Positions 1 to 7,447 of a DNA stretch of 22,075 nucleotides are shown here, one piece after another. Numbering within the stretch: position 1 is the stretch's first letter; each line of letters begins with the position of its first letter. A model generated the notes under the pieces. It did no database searches and was not told the DNA's origin. It saw only the letters and a list, made by a program, of their open reading frames with translations. The stretch comes from UBA8828 sp964510855 (GTDB lineage Bacteria > Verrucomicrobiota > Verrucomicrobiia > Opitutales > UBA953): assembly GCA_964510855.1 (NCBI GenBank), contig CAZEDB010000025.1, positions 1 to 22,075 on the forward strand, written 5' to 3'. The position numbers and the translations under genes are program-made.

Positions 1-12
1 GCTAACCCGCAG

Positions 13-48
13 ATACCGCAGTCACAGCTGTTACCGCAGTTACCGCAG
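13..48. repeat. 9-bp tandem repeat array, TTACCGCAG type
   Basis: Four consecutive 9-bp units are visible: ATACCGCAG (13-21), the diverged TCACAGCTG (22-30), then TTACCGCAG twice (31-39, 40-48). The same unit recurs three times at 10324-10350, about 10 kb away in another intergenic region, so this is a dispersed family and not a one-off slippage product. No gene covers it. The array may extend to the left of the window. Confidence 0.85.
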
Positions 49-57
49 AATATCTCC

Positions 58-109
58 ACCGCTAGCCCGCTAACACCGCTAGCACCGCTAGTACCGCTAG
101 CCCGCTTGC
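58..109. repeat. ACCGCTAG tandem repeat array
   Basis: Units of 8 to 9 bp follow each other: ACCGCTAGC (58-66), CCGCTAAC (67-74), ACCGCTAGC (75-83), ACCGCTAGT (84-92), ACCGCTAGC (93-101) and a decayed CCGCTTGC (102-109). It is followed by CAG-rich text up to about 176. The CCGC core is shared with the neighbouring TTACCGCAG array. I see no promoter or RNA gene in 1-223. The stretch is best described as repeat-filled leader DNA before the Yej-type operon. Confidence 0.8.
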
Positions 110-223
110 AGCAGAGCAGCTCAGTAATCGGCAGCAGTCCAGCAAATCAGCAGACCAGCAGACCCGCAGCTCAGTCGTCCATTCTTGCCCTCTCCTTCCC
201 TGCCCCCCTACTTTGGTCTGCTC

Positions 224-1450
224 GTGCTGCGTTACCTCCTCCGGCGCCTCTCACTCATCCCCTTGACCTTCATGGGGATTACGTTTGTGGCGTTTCTTTT
301 CACCCGATTTGTCCCGGGAGGTCCGATTGAACAAGCCTTGGCCGCACGCCAACAAGCCAGTCAGCAACGCCTAGCGGCAGCGGGGGCGCGCCCAGATGCC
401 AACGGTCCAGCTTCGCCGGAAGAAATCGACACCCTCAAACGCCGGTACGGTTTTGACCGCCCGCTCCTCGAAGCCTACGCGATTTGGCTAGGGGCATGGC
501 CAGGCCCAGCCGACTGGGCGACCTTCCGCCTTGATAAAGAAGGTCGCGCTAAAGTTGACGTGGCCGACCCGACGGCACCCAAGGGGATTCGACAACTCAC
601 GATTGATTCCGACAGTGGGAGCCCAGTTTTAAAAGACGCCCCGGAAGGCTGGAAACTTGAAGCTGCCCCCCTACCCGATGATCCAAATACGGCGCCTCGA
701 CTCGTGGTGTATCGTCCCGTCTTCTCCGGCATCCTCCAACTTAATCTCGGCAAATCTTCGATTGATGATCGCCCCGTGTGGGAAATTTTAGTCGAGCGCT
801 TCCCCGTCTCAGCGTGGTTTGGTTTCTGGTCCATCGTCATCGCTTATCTTGTATCCATTCCCCTCGGGTTAATGAAAGCGATGGGTCATGGCCGAGGTTT
901 TGATTCGGGAAGTTCTGGGGTACTCTTTTTCTTATATGCCATCCCGGGGTTCGTCTTAGCCGTGGCCCTCCAGCAACTCATTTGCTTCCGACTCGGCTGG
1001 CTACCCCACTCCGGCTTTGAGTTTAGCTGGCAGTATACGGTACTACCCCTGACCTGTATGGCGGTGGGCTCATTCACGCTCATGACCTTGTTTGTGAAAA
1101 ACAGCCTGCTCGATAACTTATCTTCAGATCATGTACGTACCGCGCGCGCAAAGGGTCTCGGACGGTGGCGCGTCTTAATGGTACACGGTCTACGCAACTC
1201 ACTGATTCCTTTAGCGGCCAACTTTGGGCACATCATAGGCTTCTTCTTAACCGGATCCTTCCTCATCGAAGTTACCTTCGATATTAACGGCATGGGCTTG
1301 GTGAGTTACGACGCCTTGGTGCAGCGCAACTTCCCCGTGTTCTTGGGCATTCTTACGCTCTCGAGTCTTTTAATGCTCTTGGGCAATGTCCTCTCCGACC
1401 TCTGCGTCGCGCTGGCTGACCCGCGCATTCGCTTCGACAAATCCGCGTGA
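224..1450 (+). CDS. yejB: YejB-like ABC importer permease
   Basis: Inner-membrane permease of a peptide/microcin-type ABC importer (binding-protein-dependent transport family). The N-terminus MLRYLLRRLSLIPLTF, followed by FVPGGPIEQALA, aligns without gaps to E. coli YejB as I remember it. That is why I start at GTG 224 and not at the in-frame TTG 185, which would add 13 unrelated residues. No Shine-Dalgarno sequence is visible for either start. TM1 spans about residues 8-28. The other membrane segments begin near residue 195. The permease-ATPase coupling loop is seen as VRTARAKGLGRWRVLMVHG, and the protein ends in DPRIRF like YejB. At 408 residues it is longer than the usual ~360 because of an extra periplasmic segment at about residues 90-164. 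It shares one base with the next gene (TGATG). Confidence 0.88.
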   Translation: MLRYLLRRLSLIPLTFMGITFVAFLFTRFVPGGPIEQALAARQQASQQRLAAAGARPDANGPASPEEIDTLKRRYGFDRPLLEAYAIWLGAWPGPADWATFRLDKEGRAKVDVADPTAPKGIRQLTIDSDSGSPVLKDAPEGWKLEAAPLPDDPNTAPRLVVYRPVFSGILQLNLGKSSIDDRPVWEILVERFPVSAWFGFWSIVIAYLVSIPLGLMKAMGHGRGFDSGSSGVLFFLYAIPGFVLAVALQQLICFRLGWLPHSGFEFSWQYTVLPLTCMAVGSFTLMTLFVKNSLLDNLSSDHVRTARAKGLGRWRVLMVHGLRNSLIPLAANFGHIIGFFLTGSFLIEVTFDINGMGLVSYDALVQRNFPVFLGILTLSSLLMLLGNVLSDLCVALADPRIRFDKSA

Positions 1451-2754
1451 TGTTGACGCTCGATCCCATCACGCGCCGCCGACTCAGCCGCTTCCGCTCC
1501 ATGAAGCGCGGGTGGTACTCCCTGATTATACTGGGGGTGATTACGGTGGCAGCGCTACTCGGACCCGCCTTGGTGGGTAATCGTCCGCTCCTCCTTTCGC
1601 ATCAAGGGGCGCTGCATTTTCCGTTCTTAAGTGACCCTATTCCCGCCTCGACACTCGGTCTTGAGGGCGAGAGCGAACCGAATTGGCGCGTGCTGCGTGC
1701 AACCTGGAAAAGCAGCTCAGCAGAGAGCTGGATGATTCTCCCGTTGGTGCCGTTTGATCCGCGAGAAGTTTGCGAAGTCAACCTGCCCGTGAGTCGCGAT
1801 GCAGAGGGAAGATTCACCACCCAAGGTCAACCGCTGGCGGAAGGTCGGATGTTTAATCTTAAACCCGACGGCACACGCTCTCGCAGCTGGTCCGTGGTTG
1901 ATGGGCGCCTGCATGGCGATGCACGGCAGCGCGCGGGCACGCAAGAAGTGCGGGCTAAGTTCCTTGAGGGCGTGTTAATCTCGCAACACCCCGCTGAAGC
2001 CGCCCTGCCCGCTAGTGCCTGGGAACCCTCAGGTTTACTGATGTCCTACGTACCCGCACCGGCCGCACCCGGACTCGATGGGCACCTTTTAGGTACCGAT
2101 GAATCAGGACATGATGTACTCGCTCGGCTGCTCGGCGGCTTCCGCACCTTGCTTGGCGCGGCTGCGATTTATTTACCCGTGATGTATGCTATCGGGCTAT
2201 TGCTCGGCGCGGCGATGGGTTACTTCGGCGGCTGGTTCGACTTAGTTGCCCAACGCGCCATCGAAATCTGGTCGAATATTCCCTTCCTCTACGCGGTGAT
2301 TCTTTTGGCGACCCTGCTTGAGCCGTCCCTCATCGTGCTCATGATTATCTTAGTGGCCTTCTCGTGGATCGGGTTAGCACAACAAATGCGAGCAGCCGCC
2401 TACTCTGCGGCCTCAAAAGATTATGTGGCCGCTTCGCGCACCTTAGGGGCCGGCCATTTCCGCATCATCGTGCGGCATATCTTACCCAATACCGTCACGG
2501 TCGCCATCACCCTGCTACCCTTTAGCTTTGCCGGTTTAATCACCTCACTCTCTGCCTTGGACTACTTGGGCTTTGGTCTGCCACCTACCGAACCTTCGTG
2601 GGGCGATTTGCTTCGTCAGGGTAAAGAAAATTGGACGGCTTGGTGGATTGGTTTACCCACCGTTGCTTGCATGGTGGGTATCTTAGTGCTGGTCAACTTT
2701 GTCGGTGAAGCCATCCGCGAGGCCTTCGATGCTCGCAAAATCGATACCCCATGA
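1450..2754 (+). CDS. yejE: YejE-like ABC importer permease
   Basis: Second permease of the same importer. The start ATG 1450 overlaps the stop of the upstream gene. A GTG one codon earlier (1447) is possible but changes little. The N-terminal text RRLSRFRSMKRGWYSL and NRPLLLSHQGALHFPFL resembles YejE. LGTDESGHDVLARLLGG introduces the transmembrane domain, and the coupling loop appears as YVAASRTLGAGHFRIIVRHI. C-terminal segments include GFGLPPTEPSWGDLL, typical of DppC/OppC/YejE permeases. The protein has 434 residues against about 340 in E. coli. The excess lies in the periplasmic stretch between TM1 (about 23-42) and the LGTDESG motif (about 215). It overlaps the binding-protein gene by four bases (ATGA), so translation is probably coupled. 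Confidence 0.88.
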   Translation: MLTLDPITRRRLSRFRSMKRGWYSLIILGVITVAALLGPALVGNRPLLLSHQGALHFPFLSDPIPASTLGLEGESEPNWRVLRATWKSSSAESWMILPLVPFDPREVCEVNLPVSRDAEGRFTTQGQPLAEGRMFNLKPDGTRSRSWSVVDGRLHGDARQRAGTQEVRAKFLEGVLISQHPAEAALPASAWEPSGLLMSYVPAPAAPGLDGHLLGTDESGHDVLARLLGGFRTLLGAAAIYLPVMYAIGLLLGAAMGYFGGWFDLVAQRAIEIWSNIPFLYAVILLATLLEPSLIVLMIILVAFSWIGLAQQMRAAAYSAASKDYVAASRTLGAGHFRIIVRHILPNTVTVAITLLPFSFAGLITSLSALDYLGFGLPPTEPSWGDLLRQGKENWTAWWIGLPTVACMVGILVLVNFVGEAIREAFDARKIDTP

Positions 2755-4658
2755 GACGCCTCATCCTCGCAGCTTTAGTCGCCGTTGCGGTCTTGGATCC
2801 AGCGCGTGCCCTAGAGCCTGCAGAAGTTTATCAAGACCCGAAGGCGGCGGCTTTCTATGCGGCGAATCCGGAATTCTTCCGTTTCGCACGCCCCGAAGAT
2901 TTACCCAAAGATTTAGTCTGGCAGGACGGCGCAAGTGAGGAGGAGTTCGCCGATCCGCGTGCGGTGCGGGGCGGGACGCATCGCCTCGTCTTACGCGGAG
3001 GCCCGCCTGTGTTACGTCGCGTCGGACCTAACTCTAATAATTCCTTCCGCGGTTATGCCTACGATGCCAATGACTTTAATCTCATTGCCGCCCACCCAAA
3101 TACCTTAAAGCCCATCCCTGCCCTTGCGACGCATTGGGCTCTTTCTGAAGACGGTCAGACGGCTTGGTTCAAACTCGACCCCAACGCTCGCTTTACCGAC
3201 GGGCAGCCGATTCGCGCCGATGACTATCTCTTTAGTTTTTATTTTTATCGTTCGCCTTGGATTCAAGCACCTTGGTATGCAGATTTTTATACCCGCGAGT
3301 TTGGTGGCATCACCAAGTATGATGACTTAACCATCGCTGTACACGCCCCACGGAAACGTCCAGAACCCCTTTTCTGGCTGGGTGGGCTGGGTCCAACCCC
3401 CCGCCAATTCTTCAAAGACTTCGGCCCTGATTACATTACGGCTTATGCGCAACGCTTCCAGCCGACCGCAGGAGCCTATGACCTCCGCCCAGAAAATTTC
3501 CGGCGCGATCAAGAAATCACGTTTACTCGAGTAACCCCATGGTGGGGCGATAGCCGACGATTCTACCGCCATCGCTACAACCCCGATGCCCAATCCTTCC
3601 GCATCGTGCGCGAGGTCGATAAGTCGTTCCAAATGTTCCTACAGGGTGAGTTCGACCTTATGCCTGTTGGGACGCCGCGCTACTGGTATGGACTCAACGA
3701 ACAGCCCGCCTACCAACTCGGCTACTTGAGTAAGGTACAGTTCTATAATGATGTACCACGACCACCCTACGGTATTTACATCAACTCGCTACGCGCGCCA
3801 CTCGATCAACTCGAGGTACGGATTGGGCTACAACACAGTCTCGATTTCGAGCGCGTCATCGCCACTTTCTACCGCGGCGACTACGGCCGCCTCAGTCAGT
3901 TCAGCGAAGGCTTTGGGGTCTACACGAACCCCAAGATTAAACCGCGGATGTTTTCGCCTAAGCTCGCACGCGAGGCGTTTGCCCGGGCTGGCTTTGACCA
4001 AGTGGATCACGACGGTATTTTAAAAGATAAGCTAGGGCGGCGCTTATCCGTGATGCTGACCATGGATGATTCCGACCGACGGAAGTTCCTCGCCACCTTA
4101 GTAGAATCAGCCCACCGCTGCGGGGTTGAGCTCCGCACCGAATCGCTCGAGCACACCACGATGTATCGCAAGGTGATGGAGAAACGCCATGACCTCGTTT
4201 TCTGGGCCTGGGGAGCAACCGGAATGTGGCCAGAGTTATGGCAATCGCATCACAGTGTTAACGCGGTCGAGCGCACGGCGGACGGGCGCCTTATCCCGAA
4301 GCGCCAAACCAATAACTTGACGGGTACGAACCTGCCCGAGCTCGACCGTCTCATTGATCAGTTTAGAGCTTCAAGTGACGCGGAAGAAATGCGCCAACTC
4401 ACGCACCGTGCTCAGGAAATTATTCACGACGACGCCGCGTTTATCCCAGGCTTTCGCATTCCCGGCTACCGCGTCGCGCATTGGCCATGGTTACGTTTCC
4501 CAGAAAGCTTTGATGTGCGCTCGAGCGATGAGCCCTTTGTTGCTGGGCTCTATTGGCTCGACCCCGCACGACGCGAACAAGATTTAGCTAACTTCCGCGC
4601 GGGAAAAAAACTTGGTCCGCCCGTGAACCGCGTGTTGGATCGCTGGCGGACGGATTAA
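2751..4658 (+). CDS. yejA: YejA-like extracellular solute-binding protein
   Basis: Periplasmic binding protein (SBP family 5, oligopeptide/nickel type) that would deliver substrate to the two upstream permeases. A signal peptide is clear: MRR, then a hydrophobic core LILAALVAVAVL, with probable cleavage after ARA (about residue 20). Family-like stretches follow: GGTHRLVLRGGPPVLRR, NTLKPIPALATHWALSEDGQ (the conserved LATxWxxSxDG region), FTDGQPIRADDYLFSF, and RIGLQHSLDFERV. The length of 635 is close to E. coli YejA (about 604). The ATG overlaps the yejE-like stop by four bases. Substrate cannot be read from sequence; peptides or peptide-like compounds are the family expectation. The order permease-permease-binding protein differs from E. 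coli yejABEF, and no ATPase gene follows. Confidence 0.87.
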   Translation: MRRLILAALVAVAVLDPARALEPAEVYQDPKAAAFYAANPEFFRFARPEDLPKDLVWQDGASEEEFADPRAVRGGTHRLVLRGGPPVLRRVGPNSNNSFRGYAYDANDFNLIAAHPNTLKPIPALATHWALSEDGQTAWFKLDPNARFTDGQPIRADDYLFSFYFYRSPWIQAPWYADFYTREFGGITKYDDLTIAVHAPRKRPEPLFWLGGLGPTPRQFFKDFGPDYITAYAQRFQPTAGAYDLRPENFRRDQEITFTRVTPWWGDSRRFYRHRYNPDAQSFRIVREVDKSFQMFLQGEFDLMPVGTPRYWYGLNEQPAYQLGYLSKVQFYNDVPRPPYGIYINSLRAPLDQLEVRIGLQHSLDFERVIATFYRGDYGRLSQFSEGFGVYTNPKIKPRMFSPKLAREAFARAGFDQVDHDGILKDKLGRRLSVMLTMDDSDRRKFLATLVESAHRCGVELRTESLEHTTMYRKVMEKRHDLVFWAWGATGMWPELWQSHHSVNAVERTADGRLIPKRQTNNLTGTNLPELDRLIDQFRASSDAEEMRQLTHRAQEIIHDDAAFIPGFRIPGYRVAHWPWLRFPESFDVRSSDEPFVAGLYWLDPARREQDLANFRAGKKLGPPVNRVLDRWRTD

Positions 4659-4671
4659 AACCTAGCGAAGC

Positions 4672-5871
4672 TTAAGCGCGCCCGGCTCCCGAACAGATGC
4701 GGTCGACTACGGCATTGAAGCCCGCAGGGTCGCCGAGGATATCAATATCGAGGCGAATGTAGAGTAAGGGGAGAGGCGGACGGAAACTTGCTTGCAGACG
4801 GACAGCATCCTTCTCCGTGGTCACGATAACTTCAGCCTTAGAGCGGTAGGCACGTTCGAGGATTTCGTCTAAATCCTCGGCCGCGAAAGCATGGTGGTCG
4901 AGGAAGCGACGATGGGCGACGAGGTTGGCACCGAGTTCGCGGAGGGTAGCTTCAAAGCGATCAGGGGTGGCGATACCCGAGAAAGCCATGACGTTGCGGC
5001 CTTTAAGCCAGTCGAGGGGATAACGTCGAGGTCCGTCCACCTCAGCAATTTCACTGGGTCGGTGGGCACAGGCGATAATTTCGGCGCGAGGATTGTGCTT
5101 ACGAATTTCGGCTTCGAGCTCGGGCGGGACACCGTCGTCGCACTTAGTCACAAAGATAGACGTCCCACGGCTTAGATTGGCCACGGGTTCGCGCAGAATA
5201 CCGCGCGGGAGCATCTGGCGATTACCAAAGGGATTGTGGCGGTCGACGAGTAAGAGATTTACCTGACCGCGCAGAGGTAAGTACTGCAGACCATCGTCGA
5301 GCAAGATGGTATCGACGCCAAATTGGCGCAGGGCGAACCGTCCGCCCTCAACCCGGTTGCGATCCACAATCACGACGACCCCGGTATCTAAAAGATTACG
5401 CGCCATCATGTAGGGTTCGTCGCCCGCTTCATCGGGGTCGGCTAAAACGGTTTTACCATCGGAGACGACGAGCGGGTCGGGACGGCGACCTTGCGTGAGC
5501 CAGCGCCAGAAACGTCGGGTCAAGGAATCGCTGCGACCTTTATAACCGCGCGAAAGAATCGCTACTTTACGTCCGCGCCCCGCCAACACCCGGGCCATGC
5601 GCATCACGACCGGGGTCTTACCCGTACCCCCTACGGTTAAATTCCCCACCACCACAACTTTGCAGCCCAGGGGGGTGTCATGAAAGAGACGCTCGCGATA
5701 AAGCCAGAGGCGTAGCGCCACTAAACCACGGAAGATAAAGGAGAGGACGCGTAGGAAAGCGGCTAAAAGGGCAGCCAAGAGCCCGGTACGACGGTCATAG
5801 ACCACATCGACGGCAAACCCTGCCACAGCCTGAGCTAAGGCGGAGATTCGACCCCGGTGTTTAGTAACCAT
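4672..5871 (-). CDS. lpxK: Tetraacyldisaccharide 4'-kinase LpxK
   Basis: Phosphorylates the 4' position of the lipid A disaccharide at the inner membrane, giving lipid IVA. I place the start at ATG 5871 because AGAGG lies about 8 bases upstream; TTG 5889 would add six residues. An N-terminal hydrophobic stretch (about 30-60) is followed by the P-loop VGNLTVGGTGKTP (about 75-87). Next come LSRGYKG, GDEPYMMA (about 151-158), the motif DDGLQY (192-197), DHH (325-327) and VTTEKDAVRL near 351. Length (399) is slightly above the usual ~330-350. The usual motif is DDGFQH, so Tyr replaces the His here. The gene stands alone on the minus strand, 13 bases from the convergent yejA-like stop and divergent from panD. 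Confidence 0.93.
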   Translation of the reverse strand: MVTKHRGRISALAQAVAGFAVDVVYDRRTGLLAALLAAFLRVLSFIFRGLVALRLWLYRERLFHDTPLGCKVVVVGNLTVGGTGKTPVVMRMARVLAGRGRKVAILSRGYKGRSDSLTRRFWRWLTQGRRPDPLVVSDGKTVLADPDEAGDEPYMMARNLLDTGVVVIVDRNRVEGGRFALRQFGVDTILLDDGLQYLPLRGQVNLLLVDRHNPFGNRQMLPRGILREPVANLSRGTSIFVTKCDDGVPPELEAEIRKHNPRAEIIACAHRPSEIAEVDGPRRYPLDWLKGRNVMAFSGIATPDRFEATLRELGANLVAHRRFLDHHAFAAEDLDEILERAYRSKAEVIVTTEKDAVRLQASFRPPLPLLYIRLDIDILGDPAGFNAVVDRICSGAGRA

Positions 5872-5937
5872 GGGTAGAACCTCTGCCAAAGTTGTTTGAC
5901 GCGGGCAAGCCTTCGGATGATGAGAGCCTTTACCTTT

Positions 5938-6339
5938 ATGCTGGTCGACGTCCTCCGCACCAAGCTCCTCCGCCCCGAGGTCACCGCCGCGCGCCTCGAT
6001 TACGAGGGTAGCCTGGCCCTCGATGCTGAGCTTATGGCCCTAGTAGGTATGCTGCCTTACGAGAAGATCCTCGTGGGGAACTTGGCCAACGGGGAGCGCT
6101 TTGAGACCTATGCCATCCCTGCACCGGCTGGGAGCCGTGAAGTCTGCCTCAATGGGGCTACCGCCCACCTAGGGAAGCCTGGGGACCGCTTGGTTATCAT
6201 GACCTTCGCACGCCTCTCTATAGAAGAGGCCCGGGTCTGGAAACCCTCGACAGCCACCCTCGATGAAGGCAACCGTCGTATTGTCCGCATCGAGAACCCA
6301 GCCGCCTCGGCTGAACTCCTCGCTACTTTTAAACGATGA
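5938..6339 (+). CDS. panD: Aspartate 1-decarboxylase proenzyme PanD
   Basis: Makes beta-alanine from L-aspartate for pantothenate and CoA synthesis; it is a pyruvoyl enzyme that cleaves itself. I chose ATG 5938 over the upstream in-frame starts (5896, 5914, 5917). With it the residues fall on the E. coli numbering: Lys9, Tyr22, Gly24-Ser25 (DYEGS, the self-cleavage site), Arg54, Thr57 and Tyr58 (RFETYAI). NGATAH and EEARVW downstream are also family features. It has 133 residues, close to the usual 126. Its stop overlaps the aminotransferase start (ATGA), implying coupled translation. I saw no confident promoter in the 66-base divergent gap with lpxK. Confidence 0.93.
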   Translation: MLVDVLRTKLLRPEVTAARLDYEGSLALDAELMALVGMLPYEKILVGNLANGERFETYAIPAPAGSREVCLNGATAHLGKPGDRLVIMTFARLSIEEARVWKPSTATLDEGNRRIVRIENPAASAELLATFKR

Positions 6340-7415
6340 GCCTCCGTCTTTATATACCCGGCCCGATTACCGTCTCTGAGTCGGTACTCAAGGCCATGAC
6401 CCAGCCGATGATGGGTCACCGCTCGAAAGGCTTCGTGGCTCTCTACAATGAGATGCAGCCCAAGCTGCAGGCGCTCTTTCGTACCCAAGACCCCGTCTAC
6501 CTCTCGACCAGCTCGGCCTGGGGGGTAATGGAAGGGGCCCTGCGTAACCTCTGCCGGAAGGGGACGCTTAACTGCATGAATGGGGCGTTCTCCGATAAAT
6601 GGCATGACGTTGCCAAACGCTGTGGTAAACCTGCGGAAGCCTTACGCTTTGAATGGGGTCAAGCCGTAGACCCTGCCGCGGTACGCACGGCCCTCGCGAC
6701 GGGCAAGTTCGACGTCTTAACCCTGATTCACTCCGAGACCTCAACTGGGACCTTGTCGCCCTTAGCCGACATCATGGCAGTGGCGCGCGAGTTTCCTGAC
6801 GTCATCACCGTGATCGATGCAGTGAGCTCTTTCTCGACCCTGCCCATCGATAAAGACGCGCTGGGCATCGACATCCTGCTTACGGGTTCGCAAAAAGCCC
6901 TCGCCCTGCCCCCCGGCTTAGCGCTGATGGCGGTGAGTGAACGCGCACGCGCTCGAGCACTGACCTTGCCTGATCGGGGTTACTACTTCGACCTCATCGA
7001 ATTTCACGAGAACCACCTCAAGGGCATGACGCCCTCAACGCCATGCATCTCACTACTCTACGCCTTGCGTCAGAAGCTCAGTGAGATTGAAGCCGAAGGT
7101 GCCGACAATCGCTACACCCGCCACTTGCGCTTGAATCAAGCGGTACGGGCCTGGGGCTTTGCCAAAGGTTTTGAATTACTGCCCCGTCCAGAATTCGGTA
7201 CGCGCGGTCTGAACTGCTTCCGCAACACCCGTGAGGTCGACCTCGAGCGCCTCAACACCATCCTCAAATCGCGTCATAGTCTGATTATTGATGGCGGTTA
7301 TGGGAAATTAAAGGGTAAGACCTTCCGCATCTCTAACATGGGCGACGAAACCGACGCTACCATTGCTACCCTTTTAGCTGCGCTCGACGATGCGTTAGCT
7401 GAGCAGGGAAAATGA
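6336..7415 (+). CDS. Class V aminotransferase (AGT/SPT-like)
   Basis: PLP-dependent transaminase of the alanine-glyoxylate / serine-pyruvate aminotransferase type. It begins with YIPGPITVSESVLKAM, the standard opening of this group, then STSSAWGVMEG (phosphate-binding region). Other key residues are VIDAVSSF with Asp161 for the pyridine nitrogen, GSQKAL with Lys187 as the PLP lysine, and FRISNMGD with Arg331 as the likely substrate-carboxylate arginine. Length 359 is normal. Substrate cannot be fixed: alanine/serine-glyoxylate is the family default. Enzymes of this fold also serve as phosphoserine aminotransferase in some lineages, which would fit a genome with serA about 10 kb away. The four-base overlap with panD hints at a link to beta-alanine or alanine metabolism. 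Confidence 0.85.
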   Translation: MSLRLYIPGPITVSESVLKAMTQPMMGHRSKGFVALYNEMQPKLQALFRTQDPVYLSTSSAWGVMEGALRNLCRKGTLNCMNGAFSDKWHDVAKRCGKPAEALRFEWGQAVDPAAVRTALATGKFDVLTLIHSETSTGTLSPLADIMAVAREFPDVITVIDAVSSFSTLPIDKDALGIDILLTGSQKALALPPGLALMAVSERARARALTLPDRGYYFDLIEFHENHLKGMTPSTPCISLLYALRQKLSEIEAEGADNRYTRHLRLNQAVRAWGFAKGFELLPRPEFGTRGLNCFRNTREVDLERLNTILKSRHSLIIDGGYGKLKGKTFRISNMGDETDATIATLLAALDDALAEQGK

Positions 7416-7447
7416 CCGGGGCTTGACAACCTGTTAGACTCATACGC

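Noticed and set aside
13..109. CRISPR array
   Set aside because: Units are 8-9 bases and contiguous, with no spacers and no cas genes.
185..223. TTG 185 as start of the YejB-like gene
   Set aside because: It adds a Pro/Ser-rich 13-residue tail not seen in YejB, whereas GTG 224 aligns to the family N-terminus exactly.
106..330. Small plus-strand ORF over the CAG-rich leader
   Set aside because: Low-complexity composition from repeats, overlaps the permease gene in another frame, no homology recognised.
4659..4671. Bidirectional terminator between the yejA-like gene and lpxK
   Set aside because: Only 13 bases, with no stable stem or T-run.
7423..7440. TTGACA promoter before the topoisomerase gene
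   Set aside because: No acceptable -10 at 16-18 bases; the 17-base position falls on the GTG start itself.
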